From: an uncultured Bacteroidales bacterium
GTDB lineage: Bacteria > Bacteroidota > Bacteroidia > Bacteroidales > WCHB1-69
DNA length: 64,000 nucleotides
NCBI GenBank assembly: GCA_900315705.1
Contig: ONAB01000010.1
Location: 1-64,000 of the forward strand
Direction: 5' to 3'
Below are positions 41,144 through 50,150 of this stretch, piece after piece (the first letter of the stretch is position 1; each line of letters opens with the position of its first letter). The notes under the pieces were generated by a model that saw only the letters and a program-made list of their open reading frames with translations, was not told the DNA's origin and searched no databases. The translations under genes were made by a program, and so were the position numbers.

Positions 41144-42709
41144 CTACCGGTTCTTCACACACCTGACGGAACGCCCGGTGCGCTTGAGACTTCCGTGATA
41201 GATTCCGAAAACAGGCATGTCATGATCGACATAGCGGTAAGGGGCCTTGTAGGTGCTGTACTCTGTGGAGGTCCAGAAATAGGCGCTTTGGTGAAAGTAA
41301 TTCCCCGGTCCTCCGATGACATCGCCGGCGGGTAGTGCGGAGAATCCCGTGGCGTTGTTCGTGGCACGGTCGTGACCGGGAGAGTGCAGAAGATGCGCCT
41401 CCTCACTGGAAAAGTTATCCCAGCTGGAAGTGTCGGCCAATGCTTTGCCGATGTGCGAGCCTTCGTTGTCGCAGACATATCGGTCTATGCTGCTCACGTG
41501 CGACTCCAAATCGTTGAACTCGTGCAAGCTGGGCAGGTGCCAGCCGTCGGGACATACACCCTGCACACCGCTCGGGTTGGCGTCGGAGGGGGATTCTTTT
41601 CCGATGGCAGCGCTCCAGTTGTAGAGGTATCCATAGACCGCCACATTCCGTTTGTCGTGGTCGGGATAGTAGCGATAGGGTTCGGAGTCGGAGTATTTCG
41701 CCGTGTCTATCGGCACAGGGGTGCCGTCGGCGTAGCGCGTGGTGCGCAGGTTCTCGCGCATCCAGCACTGGCACCCGATTTGCACGGTGGTGTAGGTGTT
41801 GCCGTCGATGTCGGTCACCGTGGGCGCATCCGGACAGGGGCGACCGTCGAACTCGCCGGCCCTGAATCGCGCCTGCAACATTGCTTCGGCATCGGCACGG
41901 TGCGACCGCATCCAAAAGAGGGCAAGAACCGATGCCAACAGTAGTAGCAATATCGCGACCAGCGCTATCTTGCGGCGACGTATGCCGATCAGCACGTCAT
42001 CAGCGGTGTTGGGCCGCTTGTCGCGGTCTGCGCGGGTGCAGCGACGGGCAGCGCCGCGCCAGAAAAAGGCTCCAGCGGGCATCATCTCGCGCAGGATGGC
42101 CCCCGCTGCGTAAAGGTCGGCACGGCCGTCGAGCGTTTCTCCCGACTGTTGCTCGGGCGACATGTACTTGGGCGATCCGACGGGTTGCTTGAGCACGGCA
42201 GAGTCATCGCTGTCGGCCAACCCGAAATCGATGATTTTCACATTGCCGCCGTTACGCGTGATGAGGATGTTGCTGGGTTTCAGGTCGCGATGGATGATTT
42301 GCAAGCCGTGAAAGTAGCGCATCGCCTCCATCAGCTGCCGGGCCACCCGCTTGCGAGCAGCCAACGAAGGCTTGGTGTTCAGGAAGTCGGCGAGCGTGAC
42401 ACCGTCCACATATTCCATCACGATGCAATCTCCGACCACCTTGTCGTTTTCGAGGGAGAAGAACCGCACAATGTTGGGATGGTCCATCCGTTTCCCCAAC
42501 TGGAACTCTCGAGCCAACAGTTCCCGGCGTACGAGGTCGTCGCGAAATTCGGGGCGCAAAGCCTTGAGCACAAACCATTGTCCTTTGCGCCGGGCCTTGT
42601 AGAGCACATTGACTACGCCTCCTGCCAGCAAAATATGTCCTGTAAACACATCCGACAACTCAAGGTCGTCGGCCGTCACTTTGCCCGATGTGGAGATGTT
42701 GTCGTTCAT
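41144..42709 (-). CDS. Receptor-like Ser/Thr kinase with FISUMP ectodomain
   Basis: 521 residues from the ATG at 42709, which overlaps the stop of the preceding gene as ATGA. Residues ~20-225 are a Hanks-type kinase: 'LLAGGVVNVLYKARRKGQWFVLK' region with the ATP-binding Lys, 'IIHRDLKPSNILI' catalytic loop, 'KIIDFGLAD' (DFG) and 'GSPKYMSPEQ'. A single TM helix ('IALVAILLLLLASVLALFWM') follows at ~250. Outside is a FISUMP domain (Fib_succ_major): 'DIDGNTYTTVQIGCQCWMRE', 'GVCPDGWHLPS', 'SVRCVKNR'. This gives an intracellular kinase with an extracytoplasmic sensor-like domain. The ligand and substrates are unknown. Confidence 0.9.
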   Translation of the reverse strand: MNDNISTSGKVTADDLELSDVFTGHILLAGGVVNVLYKARRKGQWFVLKALRPEFRDDLVRRELLAREFQLGKRMDHPNIVRFFSLENDKVVGDCIVMEYVDGVTLADFLNTKPSLAARKRVARQLMEAMRYFHGLQIIHRDLKPSNILITRNGGNVKIIDFGLADSDDSAVLKQPVGSPKYMSPEQQSGETLDGRADLYAAGAILREMMPAGAFFWRGAARRCTRADRDKRPNTADDVLIGIRRRKIALVAILLLLLASVLALFWMRSHRADAEAMLQARFRAGEFDGRPCPDAPTVTDIDGNTYTTVQIGCQCWMRENLRTTRYADGTPVPIDTAKYSDSEPYRYYPDHDKRNVAVYGYLYNWSAAIGKESPSDANPSGVQGVCPDGWHLPSLHEFNDLESHVSSIDRYVCDNEGSHIGKALADTSSWDNFSSEEAHLLHSPGHDRATNNATGFSALPAGDVIGGPGNYFHQSAYFWTSTEYSTYKAPYRYVDHDMPVFGIYHGSLKRTGRSVRCVKNR

Positions 42710-43290
42710 AAGCGCGGTTCTTTCCATAATTTCACTTCCCCGAGGCCTCCTTTCTTGCCGACCACGAAGACGGAGGCCGGCTCGTCACCGTGTTTGAATT
42801 CGTAGAGATAGAGCGGTTGTCCCACAATAAAGCAGCCGCAATGGAAGGTGTCGCCGACTTGGAGCTTGGAGTTCACGGATTCCGTCACCTTGAAGTGTCC
42901 CTCTCCTAAGTGTAGGAAGAGGCATCGGCGGTCGGGCTGCCACGTCACCAACACGCTGGCGTCCTTTGCGATGTCGTTGGCGTAAAGGGTGTCGTTAAGG
43001 ACGTAGTGGGAGGTCTCGCCGTGGGTGGCGTGATGTTGCAGGAAGTCTTGCCAGTCGCGGAAGCCCACACAGCGAGCTAACAACGAGAGCGTTGTCGCGT
43101 TGGTGGAGCCGTAGCCCTTCACGTAGCCCCAGATGCGCTTGAGGGTGGAATCGCTCAGCGTGTCTTGGCATCGCACGGCAATCGTTTCTCTTAGAAAGGC
43201 GAAATCGGCGGGTGTGGTGACACTCCGCCCTATGGATTGCTCAATCATCTGGCGCAAAGCGGCAATTTCATTGTCGTAGGGTTCTCTCAT
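42706..43290 (-). CDS. Partner protein of the FISUMP kinase, probable N-terminal HTH-like domain
   Basis: 194 residues. The first ~90 carry a pattern common in Bacteroidetes regulators: 'TPADFAFLRETIAV', 'TLSDSTLKRIWGYVKGYGST', 'TTLSLLARCVGFRDWQDFLQ'. The rest ('VGDTFHCGCFIVGQPLYLYE', 'FVVGKKGGLGEVKLWKE') is a small beta-rich domain. No signal peptide, so cytosolic. The stop overlaps the kinase start (ATGA), so the two are made together. It may be a substrate or adaptor of the kinase; that is inference from coupling only. Confidence 0.78.
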   Translation of the reverse strand: MREPYDNEIAALRQMIEQSIGRSVTTPADFAFLRETIAVRCQDTLSDSTLKRIWGYVKGYGSTNATTLSLLARCVGFRDWQDFLQHHATHGETSHYVLNDTLYANDIAKDASVLVTWQPDRRCLFLHLGEGHFKVTESVNSKLQVGDTFHCGCFIVGQPLYLYEFKHGDEPASVFVVGKKGGLGEVKLWKEPRL

Positions 43291-43481
43291 CGTCTTGAAT
43301 GATTATTGAGCGGCAAAAATAAGAAAAATAGCAACCACTTTCTTCATTCAACAATCATACCCAACGGACAGCCGAACCTTCCCCCTCGTCTCCCGCAATA
43401 TCTCGCATATTTTCTTCGAGAGGCGAGACCACAATGGCACAACCATCCCAGACTGTGCCACAAAATTTCACACCTATTGCT

Positions 43482-43489
43482 TATCTTTG
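43482..43489 (+). promoter_or_regulatory. Promoter -7 box for the WYL regulator
   Basis: TATCTTTG, 29 bp before the ATG at 43519, in the 228-bp divergent gap. Confidence 0.65.
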
Positions 43490-43518
43490 CCGCGTCGATC
43501 TTTTAAAAACCTGCAGTT

Positions 43519-44445
43519 ATGACTAAAGAACTCATCAGGAAGTATATCTGGCTGATAGACACGGTGAACCAAGCGGGATCCACCGGAATCACATTCAAAG
43601 ACATCCGCAGCAAATGGGAACGGAACGACCTGCTTTCCGGTGGCATCCAGTACCCGAAACGCTCGTTCCACAACCACGTGACGGCGATACGCGAACTGTT
43701 CGGCATCGAAATCGCCTGCAACAAAAACACCAATTCCTACTATATAGCCAACAGCCGCGAGCTCAAGGACAGCTCCGGCTTCAAAGGGTGGCTACTGGAC
43801 GCGCTCTCGCTCAACAACCAACTGGAGGAGAGCAGCCAGCTGAAGGACCGTATCCTCCTGGAAGAAAACCCCTCTGGCCGCGAGTTGCTGCCCACCATCC
43901 TGGAGGCTATGCGCGACAACAAGATGCTGACATTCAGCTACAAGCCTTATTGGGTTGAGGACGATCACATCTCCAACCTCTATCACGTGGAACCTTACGC
44001 CCTGAAGGTGTTCAAACGCCGGTGGTACCTGTTGGGCAAGTATGGCGACAGTCCGCTGAAGGTCTATGCTCTGGACAGGATATTGGACATTGACATTGAA
44101 TTCGAGAGCTTCACGCTGCCCGCCGACTTCGACGCGGAGTCCTTTTTCAGCTCCTGCTTCGGTATTATCGTCAGCGACAAAGACCCGCAAACCATCAAAC
44201 TGAAGGTGGATGCCTTCCAGTCAAACTACCTGCGCTCGCTGCCTTTGCATCCGTCGCAGAAGGAAACCGAGCGCACGGAGGAGTACTCCGTGTTCACCTA
44301 CTTTCTCCGTCCCACCTTCGATTTCGTCCAGGAACTGTTAACCTTGCGCGAGACCGCCGAAGTATTGGCCCCCAAGGAGTTGCGCGCAGAAATGGCGCGG
44401 ATCGGGAAAAACATAGCGAAGAAGAATGGCGGGCGCCGACAATAA
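43519..44445 (+). CDS. WYL-domain transcriptional regulator
   Basis: 308 residues. An N-terminal winged-helix region (~1-75, 'GITFKDIRSKWERND', 'SFHNHVTAIRELFGIEI') precedes a WYL domain (~125-205) with 'EAMRDNKMLTFSYKPYW', 'VEPYALKVFKRRWYLLGKY' and 'VYALDRILDI'. A WCX-like C-terminal part follows. WYL proteins bind ligands such as nucleotides or ssDNA and regulate stress, repair or defence genes. It is divergent from the kinase pair and may control it or itself; no operator was identified. Confidence 0.9.
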   Translation: MTKELIRKYIWLIDTVNQAGSTGITFKDIRSKWERNDLLSGGIQYPKRSFHNHVTAIRELFGIEIACNKNTNSYYIANSRELKDSSGFKGWLLDALSLNNQLEESSQLKDRILLEENPSGRELLPTILEAMRDNKMLTFSYKPYWVEDDHISNLYHVEPYALKVFKRRWYLLGKYGDSPLKVYALDRILDIDIEFESFTLPADFDAESFFSSCFGIIVSDKDPQTIKLKVDAFQSNYLRSLPLHPSQKETERTEEYSVFTYFLRPTFDFVQELLTLRETAEVLAPKELRAEMARIGKNIAKKNGGRRQ

Positions 44446-44463
44446 CACAATGCAATTCTGTAA

Positions 44464-44483
44464 AGACGTTTCTTGAAACGTCT
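44464..44483. repeat. Palindromic repeat between convergent genes, copy 1
   Basis: AGACGTTTC TT GAAACGTCT, a 9-bp stem in the 42-bp gap after the WYL gene. A related sequence occupies 47942-47984, also between convergent genes. Confidence 0.6.
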
Positions 44484-44487
44484 CCAC

Positions 44488-45288
44488 CTACCGCAAATCA
44501 CGGACATAAATCTCATAACTGGCCGTGGTGCTGCAGCCTTTCCACCGTGGCATTGCCTTCAGAATGCGAGTGGCATCTTCATAAAACGCTTTCTCCTCGG
44601 CAGTCGGCGACTCGTTCCTCGGCTGGAACACCACCTCTTTCACTTCACCCTTATCACTGATAATGAGCACAATGTAGGCGTTGTTGTATTTCTTATCACG
44701 GAGAAAGTCTGTCGGGGCGGTCAAATGGGATTTCAGGTATTGTGCGGGGGTGCCCTCGATGTCGGGCGCCCACTCAGAAGAGGGGTCATCCAATATTTCC
44801 ACTGGTACATCTCCCTCATAACCATCCGCACATAAATCCCAGTCTTCCTCGTCACTCAAAGAAGAAGACTTGGAGGTGCAACGGTACGATGAAGAATCAG
44901 CGACAAGGCCTAAAACCACTTCTTTCATTTCAAACGTATCAACGCTACCTGGGGCTGGCACATCCTGATCAGGTGTCTTATCGGACAAGGGCTGCACCGA
45001 GGTCTCCGTGGCGGGAGCGGGGGACTCTCCGGGAGTTTGCTGATTGTGGCAGCCGCCCATCATCATAGCGGAGACGGCAATGCCCGCTACGGTCACGGCC
45101 TTCCCGAGGCTCCGGCGCTTGGAGAGTTCCTGCTCCAAATAGCGCACCTCGGCCTCGCAATAGGGGCACGTGCCGCGGCAATCACCCTTGTGGGTGCACT
45201 CGCGTATCTCCAGCGGGATGCCGTTCTCCCGTGCCACACGCTGCCGCACCTCCTTCAAGAACTCACAAGTCCGTTTTCCTTTACTCAT
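44488..45288 (-). CDS. Cys-rich membrane/lipoprotein with degenerate TonB-C-like end
   Basis: 266 residues from the ATG at 45288. The N-terminal ~55 residues are cytosolic with a Cys/His cluster ('ECTHKGDCRGTCPYCEAE'), a pattern seen at the start of some Bacteroidetes energy-transducer-like proteins. A hydrophobic segment ending 'GGC' (~65-80) is a membrane anchor or an internal lipobox. An acidic, low-complexity linker follows. The C-terminal ~100 residues resemble a TonB C-terminal domain ('YIVLIISDKGEVKEVVFQPR', 'ILKAMPRWKGCSTTASYEIY'). It is divergent from another TonB-C-like gene. The upstream region of this gene pair is duplicated at 50011-50150. Confidence 0.75.
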   Translation of the reverse strand: MSKGKRTCEFLKEVRQRVARENGIPLEIRECTHKGDCRGTCPYCEAEVRYLEQELSKRRSLGKAVTVAGIAVSAMMMGGCHNQQTPGESPAPATETSVQPLSDKTPDQDVPAPGSVDTFEMKEVVLGLVADSSSYRCTSKSSSLSDEEDWDLCADGYEGDVPVEILDDPSSEWAPDIEGTPAQYLKSHLTAPTDFLRDKKYNNAYIVLIISDKGEVKEVVFQPRNESPTAEEKAFYEDATRILKAMPRWKGCSTTASYEIYVRDLR

Positions 45289-45348
45289 ATCATTATCTAA
45301 AAACACGTTGCAAAAGTAGAAAAAAAACGTTGTATTCCATAAAAATAT

Positions 45349-45356
45349 TATTTTTG
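45349..45356 (+). promoter_or_regulatory. Promoter-like -7 box at the TonB-C protein gene
   Basis: TATTTTTG only 9 bp before the ATG at 45366, implying a very short leader. A homologous stretch recurs near 50085 upstream of the broken copy. Confidence 0.45.
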
Positions 45357-45365
45357 CAAAAAAAA

Positions 45366-45776
45366 ATGACGATGAATCCTCTTGTCAAATTTGCAATTAC
45401 TTGGGTGGTTGCCCTGATGTGTTTCACCGGACTGGCACAAGACAGCCCAGACCTTCAGGACGACCCGCCATTGCATTACACCGATGAGATGCCCGAGTTC
45501 CCGGGCGGCACAGACTCTCTAACCGCGTTTCTCCAGCGGGAAATAGTCTATCCGCCAATTGCGAAAAAGTACGGCATCACCGGCACAGTGCTGATAGATT
45601 TTGTGGTGGAAAGGGACGGACAGGTGACCCACGGCAAGGTCAAGGTGCCGCTCTTCCCCGACTGCGATGTGGAGGCACTGCGCGTTGTAATGTCAATGCC
45701 ACGGTGGAAACCCGGCAGATACTTCGGGAAACCTATTCGGTGCTTCTATACGGTGCCGGTAAGGTTTGAGAATTGA
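45366..45776 (+). CDS. Small secreted TonB C-terminal domain protein
   Basis: 136 residues with a signal peptide ending 'TGLAQ'. The rest is one TonB-C domain: 'MPEFPGGTDSLTAFLQREIV', 'YPPIAKKYGITGTVLIDFVV', 'SMPRWKPGRYFGKPIRCFYT'. It lacks the N-terminal TM anchor and the proline-rich linker of real TonB, so it is unlikely to energise receptors by itself. Many Bacteroidetes carry such stand-alone domains. The end of the gene (RFEN) is encoded by the first unit of a heptamer array. Confidence 0.85.
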   Translation: MTMNPLVKFAITWVVALMCFTGLAQDSPDLQDDPPLHYTDEMPEFPGGTDSLTAFLQREIVYPPIAKKYGITGTVLIDFVVERDGQVTHGKVKVPLFPDCDVEALRVVMSMPRWKPGRYFGKPIRCFYTVPVRFEN

Positions 45777-45872
45777 GAGTTGAGAATTGAGAGTTGAGAA
45801 TTGAGAATTAATTAAGACTGGAGACTTAAGACTTTAGACTGAAGACCGTAAACCGTAAAACGTAAATCGCAA
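45768..45872. repeat. Fifteen-unit drifting 7-bp array ending exactly at a start codon
   Basis: The units pass from GAGAATT/GAGAGTT through ACTTAAG and ACCGTAA to ATCGCAA with no break in register. The first unit contains the last codons of the TonB-C gene, and unit 15 is followed directly by the ATG at 45873. Confidence 0.9.
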
Positions 45873-47945
45873 ATGTCCAGAAAGCGCCACACTTTGATTC
45901 TTTTACTGACAATATGCACGTTGTCGGCGTTTGCGCAACAGGAGAAGGATTTCAATGAAAGAATAACTCCTCCCTTCGATTGTGTGGCAGTGTCGCCGGG
46001 AGGAGACCTGTGGGGATCCCAAGAACACCGGGGACTTCTATATCACGCTGGGAGTCTCCGCGATCTTTGGCACGTTGTGGACAACCTCGGCAAAGGCCAT
46101 CCCGACGACAGCCATTATGACGGCGGGGGCAAACTATCCCACATCATCTGCCCGGACAGCAACACCGTACTGGTGGTTGGAGAGATTCACAACCCCTTCA
46201 AACACAAACAGGTCCGCAACACCTACTGGTACTCCAACGATCGGGGGAAGACGTGGGAGTCGAGAGTTTTTGCCGCCAACAAAGACCAGATCCGCTGCAC
46301 ATTCTGTTCCCCATCCGGCGAGGTCTGGATTGCGAGCGACACGCTTTATTGCTCCGCCGACAAGGGATTGTCCTTCACAAAGCTCAACCACTTCCCGCAC
46401 ACGCTCTCCTCGATCTCAATGAACCCGGACCTGCGCACAGGCGTTGCAGGGTGCTATGACAATGCCATCTACTACACCGAAGACAACTGGACCACCTACC
46501 GTGACATCCGAACCCCCGACAAGCAGAATCTCCTCAATAAGGACAACAGCCATTCCGAAGAACCCAGGTACAAAAGATGTTTAAGGACTCTGATCTTCAA
46601 AGAATGGATTGTGGTGTACCAGGGCGATGAATGGTTTCGCTCTGCAAGGGACAGAATCAAATGGGAAAGATTTCCCGAAGGCCTCACGCCCCAAACCCAC
46701 GATCTCGAATCCGGCGTCCTCCTGCTAACCGACGAAGCAGGCGACATTTTAAGGACGAGGGATCTTCTGCATTTTGACACCGTGTTCCATTCTCAAGGAG
46801 GCTACCCTTTCAGGCTCCGTGTCTGCAACGGACAGCTATACGGTTACATCTCGACAGCCGCGGACCACTTTTTCTGCCATTTTTCCGGTGATTCCTGCAC
46901 CCGTATGGGATTCTTCAGCGACGACCATCCCATCCCCGCGCCGTGGCACAGGGCCACCGCCAGTTGGGTCTGGTTTGATTTCGCTGTTGAACATCTTAAG
47001 GACAGAGTGTACTCTGAAAAATATCCTTGGGGTTGGGAGAAGAAGGACATCCTCCATTTCGACTCTGAAAAAAAACAGTGGCACAGGGTTGTTACCGCAC
47101 CGTTTAAGATTCAATATATGTACCCGTACAGCGATGGGAAATGCCCTGACGGGCAGCAGGTTGTTATCAGTGATGGCAAACAATCCTATCTGGTTAGCGA
47201 GCACAATCCTACCCTACGGCCGTTTCGCATAGAAAGGCCCTTGGACAAATTCCTGCGCTATCCTGTCTCCCAAGTCATCTTCACCCCTTATACCGGCGGC
47301 TGCTTCCATTTCTGGCAAGATTCCATCAGCTATGTTAGAGAAAACGATCTCTTTGTGGCAAAAAATGCCATCCTCCACAATGACACCGTGGAACTAAGCC
47401 TTTCTTTCAGAGCGGAAGCGCTGGACGCCTTGCTCAGAGACCTCAACCTGCACTACGACACCTCCATCACAATGGGGATGTTCTCTTTCGCAAAGGCCGA
47501 CTACGATTCTGTGATGAGCCTTTACAAGAAAAACTCGTCGTTATACCTTTTCAGGTTCGCCACGCTCAAAGACATCTACCAGTTGGACGACACCGTCTCC
47601 CACTTCAGCGATTCGCTGATCCACTATATAATGACCAGCGGTTTCGGTGACGGCTGCACCACAACAGCATTCTTCACAGCGCGAATCATCAACCAAAACG
47701 GAGACGAGCTGATCGTCAGCGGTGAAGACGCGTCTTGCCACCTCGGGGAGCACTCCTTTATGATGCCGGTAGAACTGCGCACAGACAGCCTTATCCTGTC
47801 CTGCACGCACATCCCGTTTCTTCGCTTCCTAGGCGAATTAATGCCACAAAAGATGGTGACCCGACGAAACTTCACCGACCTCGACGTGCTGTTGAAATGC
47901 CTCCGTTACCTCACCCACCCGAAAGAGAACTGGGAGACACTGTAG
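45873..47945 (+). CDS. Large secreted protein with N-terminal beta-propeller, function unknown
   Basis: 690 residues with a signal peptide ending 'LSAFAQ'. The N-terminal ~400 residues look like a propeller with one clear Asp box ('YSNDRGKTWES') and weaker ones ('YCSADKGLSFTKL', 'YYTEDNWTTYRDI'). The C-terminal ~200 residues are unrecognised and hold repeated Ser/Thr/Phe-rich strands. Sialidase residues (RIP arginine) are absent, so hydrolase activity is doubtful. No T9SS domain is seen. It begins immediately after a heptamer array, and its TAG stop lies inside the repeat at 47942-47984. Confidence 0.78.
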   Translation: MSRKRHTLILLLTICTLSAFAQQEKDFNERITPPFDCVAVSPGGDLWGSQEHRGLLYHAGSLRDLWHVVDNLGKGHPDDSHYDGGGKLSHIICPDSNTVLVVGEIHNPFKHKQVRNTYWYSNDRGKTWESRVFAANKDQIRCTFCSPSGEVWIASDTLYCSADKGLSFTKLNHFPHTLSSISMNPDLRTGVAGCYDNAIYYTEDNWTTYRDIRTPDKQNLLNKDNSHSEEPRYKRCLRTLIFKEWIVVYQGDEWFRSARDRIKWERFPEGLTPQTHDLESGVLLLTDEAGDILRTRDLLHFDTVFHSQGGYPFRLRVCNGQLYGYISTAADHFFCHFSGDSCTRMGFFSDDHPIPAPWHRATASWVWFDFAVEHLKDRVYSEKYPWGWEKKDILHFDSEKKQWHRVVTAPFKIQYMYPYSDGKCPDGQQVVISDGKQSYLVSEHNPTLRPFRIERPLDKFLRYPVSQVIFTPYTGGCFHFWQDSISYVRENDLFVAKNAILHNDTVELSLSFRAEALDALLRDLNLHYDTSITMGMFSFAKADYDSVMSLYKKNSSLYLFRFATLKDIYQLDDTVSHFSDSLIHYIMTSGFGDGCTTTAFFTARIINQNGDELIVSGEDASCHLGEHSFMMPVELRTDSLILSCTHIPFLRFLGELMPQKMVTRRNFTDLDVLLKCLRYLTHPKENWETL

Positions 47946-47984
47946 AGACGTTTCGTGTTGAGACGTTTTAAAAAACGTCTCTAC
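47942..47984. repeat. Palindromic repeat between convergent genes, copy 2
   Basis: GTAGAGACGTTT on the left and AAACGTCTCTAC on the right with another GAGACGTTTT in the middle. It exactly fills the space between two convergent stop codons and could serve as a bidirectional terminator. Confidence 0.6.
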
Positions 47985-50006
47985 TCATTGTATCTCCTCC
48001 ACCGTGAAACATATCACCTCCGTGGGCGCTTGGGACTGCCGCTTGGCTTTTTTTCGAGCGGTGAGATCCTCTTTGGGAAAAACATAGTGATAACAAATCC
48101 CGAATCCCGATTTGACACACAACGATTTCAAATATTCCATTGCTGCATCACCCTCATTCATCAGATTCATACGAAGCATCGCGCGCAACACATTAGCATC
48201 ATAATAGGAGTTGGAATTTGAGACAGAAAAATAATAGACGAAATTCTGGCCGTCAACGCCCACCGAGTCCAGCGTGGTAATCTCATCAACCACAACGGGG
48301 CATTGGAGGTTGGTGACACGGATGATGCCTTCCAGCGCACTGCCAACTGCCTTGCCTCCGTCAGCATTCGCCGCCTCCTGCATCCTCTTCAATTCCTCCG
48401 ACGAGAACGCCACTGTTAGCACCGTATCAACGCTCCGTATGTGAAAATGGTACGCGATGGCGCCATTCAATGCCAGCAGATTCCGGAAAACATTGTCGTC
48501 TTGGACACCACTGATTTGTTCCGCGAGGTTCAACTTCATTTGTTCTCGCAAAAGATCAATGTTGAAGAAGACGGGGCCCAAGGTGTCCACCACATTGTAA
48601 ATGTTCAGCACTCCGTCCTCAAAACTCATTCTCTCCACGCTCGCTTTCCCATCCCCTTGTGGAAAATTCTCGCGACTGTACTGCTCAATCGCCTGCGCGA
48701 ACAACTCCGAACTCAGCTGGGACGCAATTATCTCACTGGAAAGGGAATCCACACTCTCCCCTATCTTTTCAGCATTGTTTATCTCCTGAGCCGAAACAAA
48801 CAGGTCAATTGCTCTCCGGGTGTTCTCTTCCATATAGAGAATCCGCAAACCTTTGAAATACTGACAGAAGAGTTCTTTTGTTATCATAATGGAATCGAAA
48901 ACCTCCGGAGTGGTGTAGGAGTCTTCGATGATGGTTTTCATCACGGACGCGAGCTTTGCCTTGACAATACTCTGCTCTTTGGCGGTCATATTGAAGTTCA
49001 TCGTATTCTCCTGCACAGCATAGACCAAGAGAAAGATGCCGTCATTGTACTCTGCACTTTCCATCTTCATATTACTGGCACTGTCCATTGCCTCTTCGAA
49101 GGACTCCATCATATCTTCCGCCGCCAATTCCATATATTCCCGCATTTGAGAATCATTGGCCAGTGTCAGTTTTTTCGCCTGCGAGCGCCATTCTTTCAAC
49201 AACGTTAAAGGGAAGTCCATTATCAAACTATCTGTACGTAGCTGATTAAAAACCAGATAACGAAAACCGCACTCGGCATCAATCATTTGGTCCAGTCTGT
49301 CGGGGTCCGCCAACAACGCATCCCTATTGTTGGAGAGCACCACTTCCTGATTCTCCACATAGAGTCTAAAACTGCTATCATCCACAGGATGCATATAATA
49401 CACAATCCAGTCTTCCGTCATCGCCAGCGAGTCCGGAAGCAGGTATGAGGGGGGCTCCTGCGGGGGTGACGTTTGCAGGAAAGCTCGAATTTGCGCATTC
49501 GCAATGAACACATTCCGCTGCAAGAATCTACGGGCCTTCCATCTCTTGGCGTTCTTATAGGCGGGCTTGGACCGGTCGGACCAGATTTGGCGGACCTCCT
49601 GCGGGGAGTAGGCTATGGTGAAACTGCTGTCGCTGTCCGCAAGGGTGAAATGGTACGAGAGACCGCCGTTGATATCGCCGAGATGACTGTAAAGATAGTT
49701 GAAATACTCGTGTTCCAGCCGATAGCGGAGCCGGTCGGCATAAAACTTCTTCAATTCAGGAATGCTGAGTCCCATCAAAACCTGCTCTTTGGCGGTGATA
49801 TGGAAGTGAAGCCGCCCCGGGGTGTACGATAATTTTTCGATGTTGACGCCCTCTTCAAAAAAAGGACAGTTGTGTTTGGAATTGGAACGCACCACATTGG
49901 CATACATCTCACGGTCAATCGGCTGCGCAACCAAAGCGCCGCACCACAACAGCCCAACAATCATCAAGCATCTTAAGAATCGTGTAACTATATGCCTATC
50001 CATCAT
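47985..50006 (-). CDS. Large periplasmic protein with repeated domain, function unknown
   Basis: 673 residues (start 50006 or 50003). Signal peptide ends 'GALVAQ'. At least two copies of one domain are visible. One near residues 40-150 has 'VNIEKLSYTPGRLHFHITAK' and 'GGLSYHFTLADSDSSFTIAY'. The other near 430-560 has 'ASVERMSFEDGVLNIYNV' and 'GAIAYHFHIRSVDTVLTVAF', followed by an 'EELKRM'-type helix. Two more partial copies may lie between and after them. The domain is not one I can name. A homologue of the adjoining upstream region lies at 45281-45366, so this gene's 5' end came from a duplication. Confidence 0.75.
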   Translation of the reverse strand: MMDRHIVTRFLRCLMIVGLLWCGALVAQPIDREMYANVVRSNSKHNCPFFEEGVNIEKLSYTPGRLHFHITAKEQVLMGLSIPELKKFYADRLRYRLEHEYFNYLYSHLGDINGGLSYHFTLADSDSSFTIAYSPQEVRQIWSDRSKPAYKNAKRWKARRFLQRNVFIANAQIRAFLQTSPPQEPPSYLLPDSLAMTEDWIVYYMHPVDDSSFRLYVENQEVVLSNNRDALLADPDRLDQMIDAECGFRYLVFNQLRTDSLIMDFPLTLLKEWRSQAKKLTLANDSQMREYMELAAEDMMESFEEAMDSASNMKMESAEYNDGIFLLVYAVQENTMNFNMTAKEQSIVKAKLASVMKTIIEDSYTTPEVFDSIMITKELFCQYFKGLRILYMEENTRRAIDLFVSAQEINNAEKIGESVDSLSSEIIASQLSSELFAQAIEQYSRENFPQGDGKASVERMSFEDGVLNIYNVVDTLGPVFFNIDLLREQMKLNLAEQISGVQDDNVFRNLLALNGAIAYHFHIRSVDTVLTVAFSSEELKRMQEAANADGGKAVGSALEGIIRVTNLQCPVVVDEITTLDSVGVDGQNFVYYFSVSNSNSYYDANVLRAMLRMNLMNEGDAAMEYLKSLCVKSGFGICYHYVFPKEDLTARKKAKRQSQAPTEVICFTVEEIQ

Positions 50007-50010
50007 TTTC

Positions 50011-50150
50011 CTTTATCATATCATTATCTAAAAATCACGTTGCAAAAGTAGCAAAAAACAGTCGTATTCCACAATTATTATTTTTTGCAAAAAAATGACG
50101 ATTATTCCTATTGTCAAATTTGAGATTACCTGGGTGTATTGCCCAAAAAA
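50011..50150. repeat. Duplicate of the 45281-45415 promoter/start region
   Basis: From CATATCATTATCTAAAAA to CTGGGTG-TTGCCC the sequence runs parallel to 45286-45415 with scattered differences. It includes the first bases of the minus-strand gene on one side and the first ~16 codons of the TonB-C protein on the other. Confidence 0.8.
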
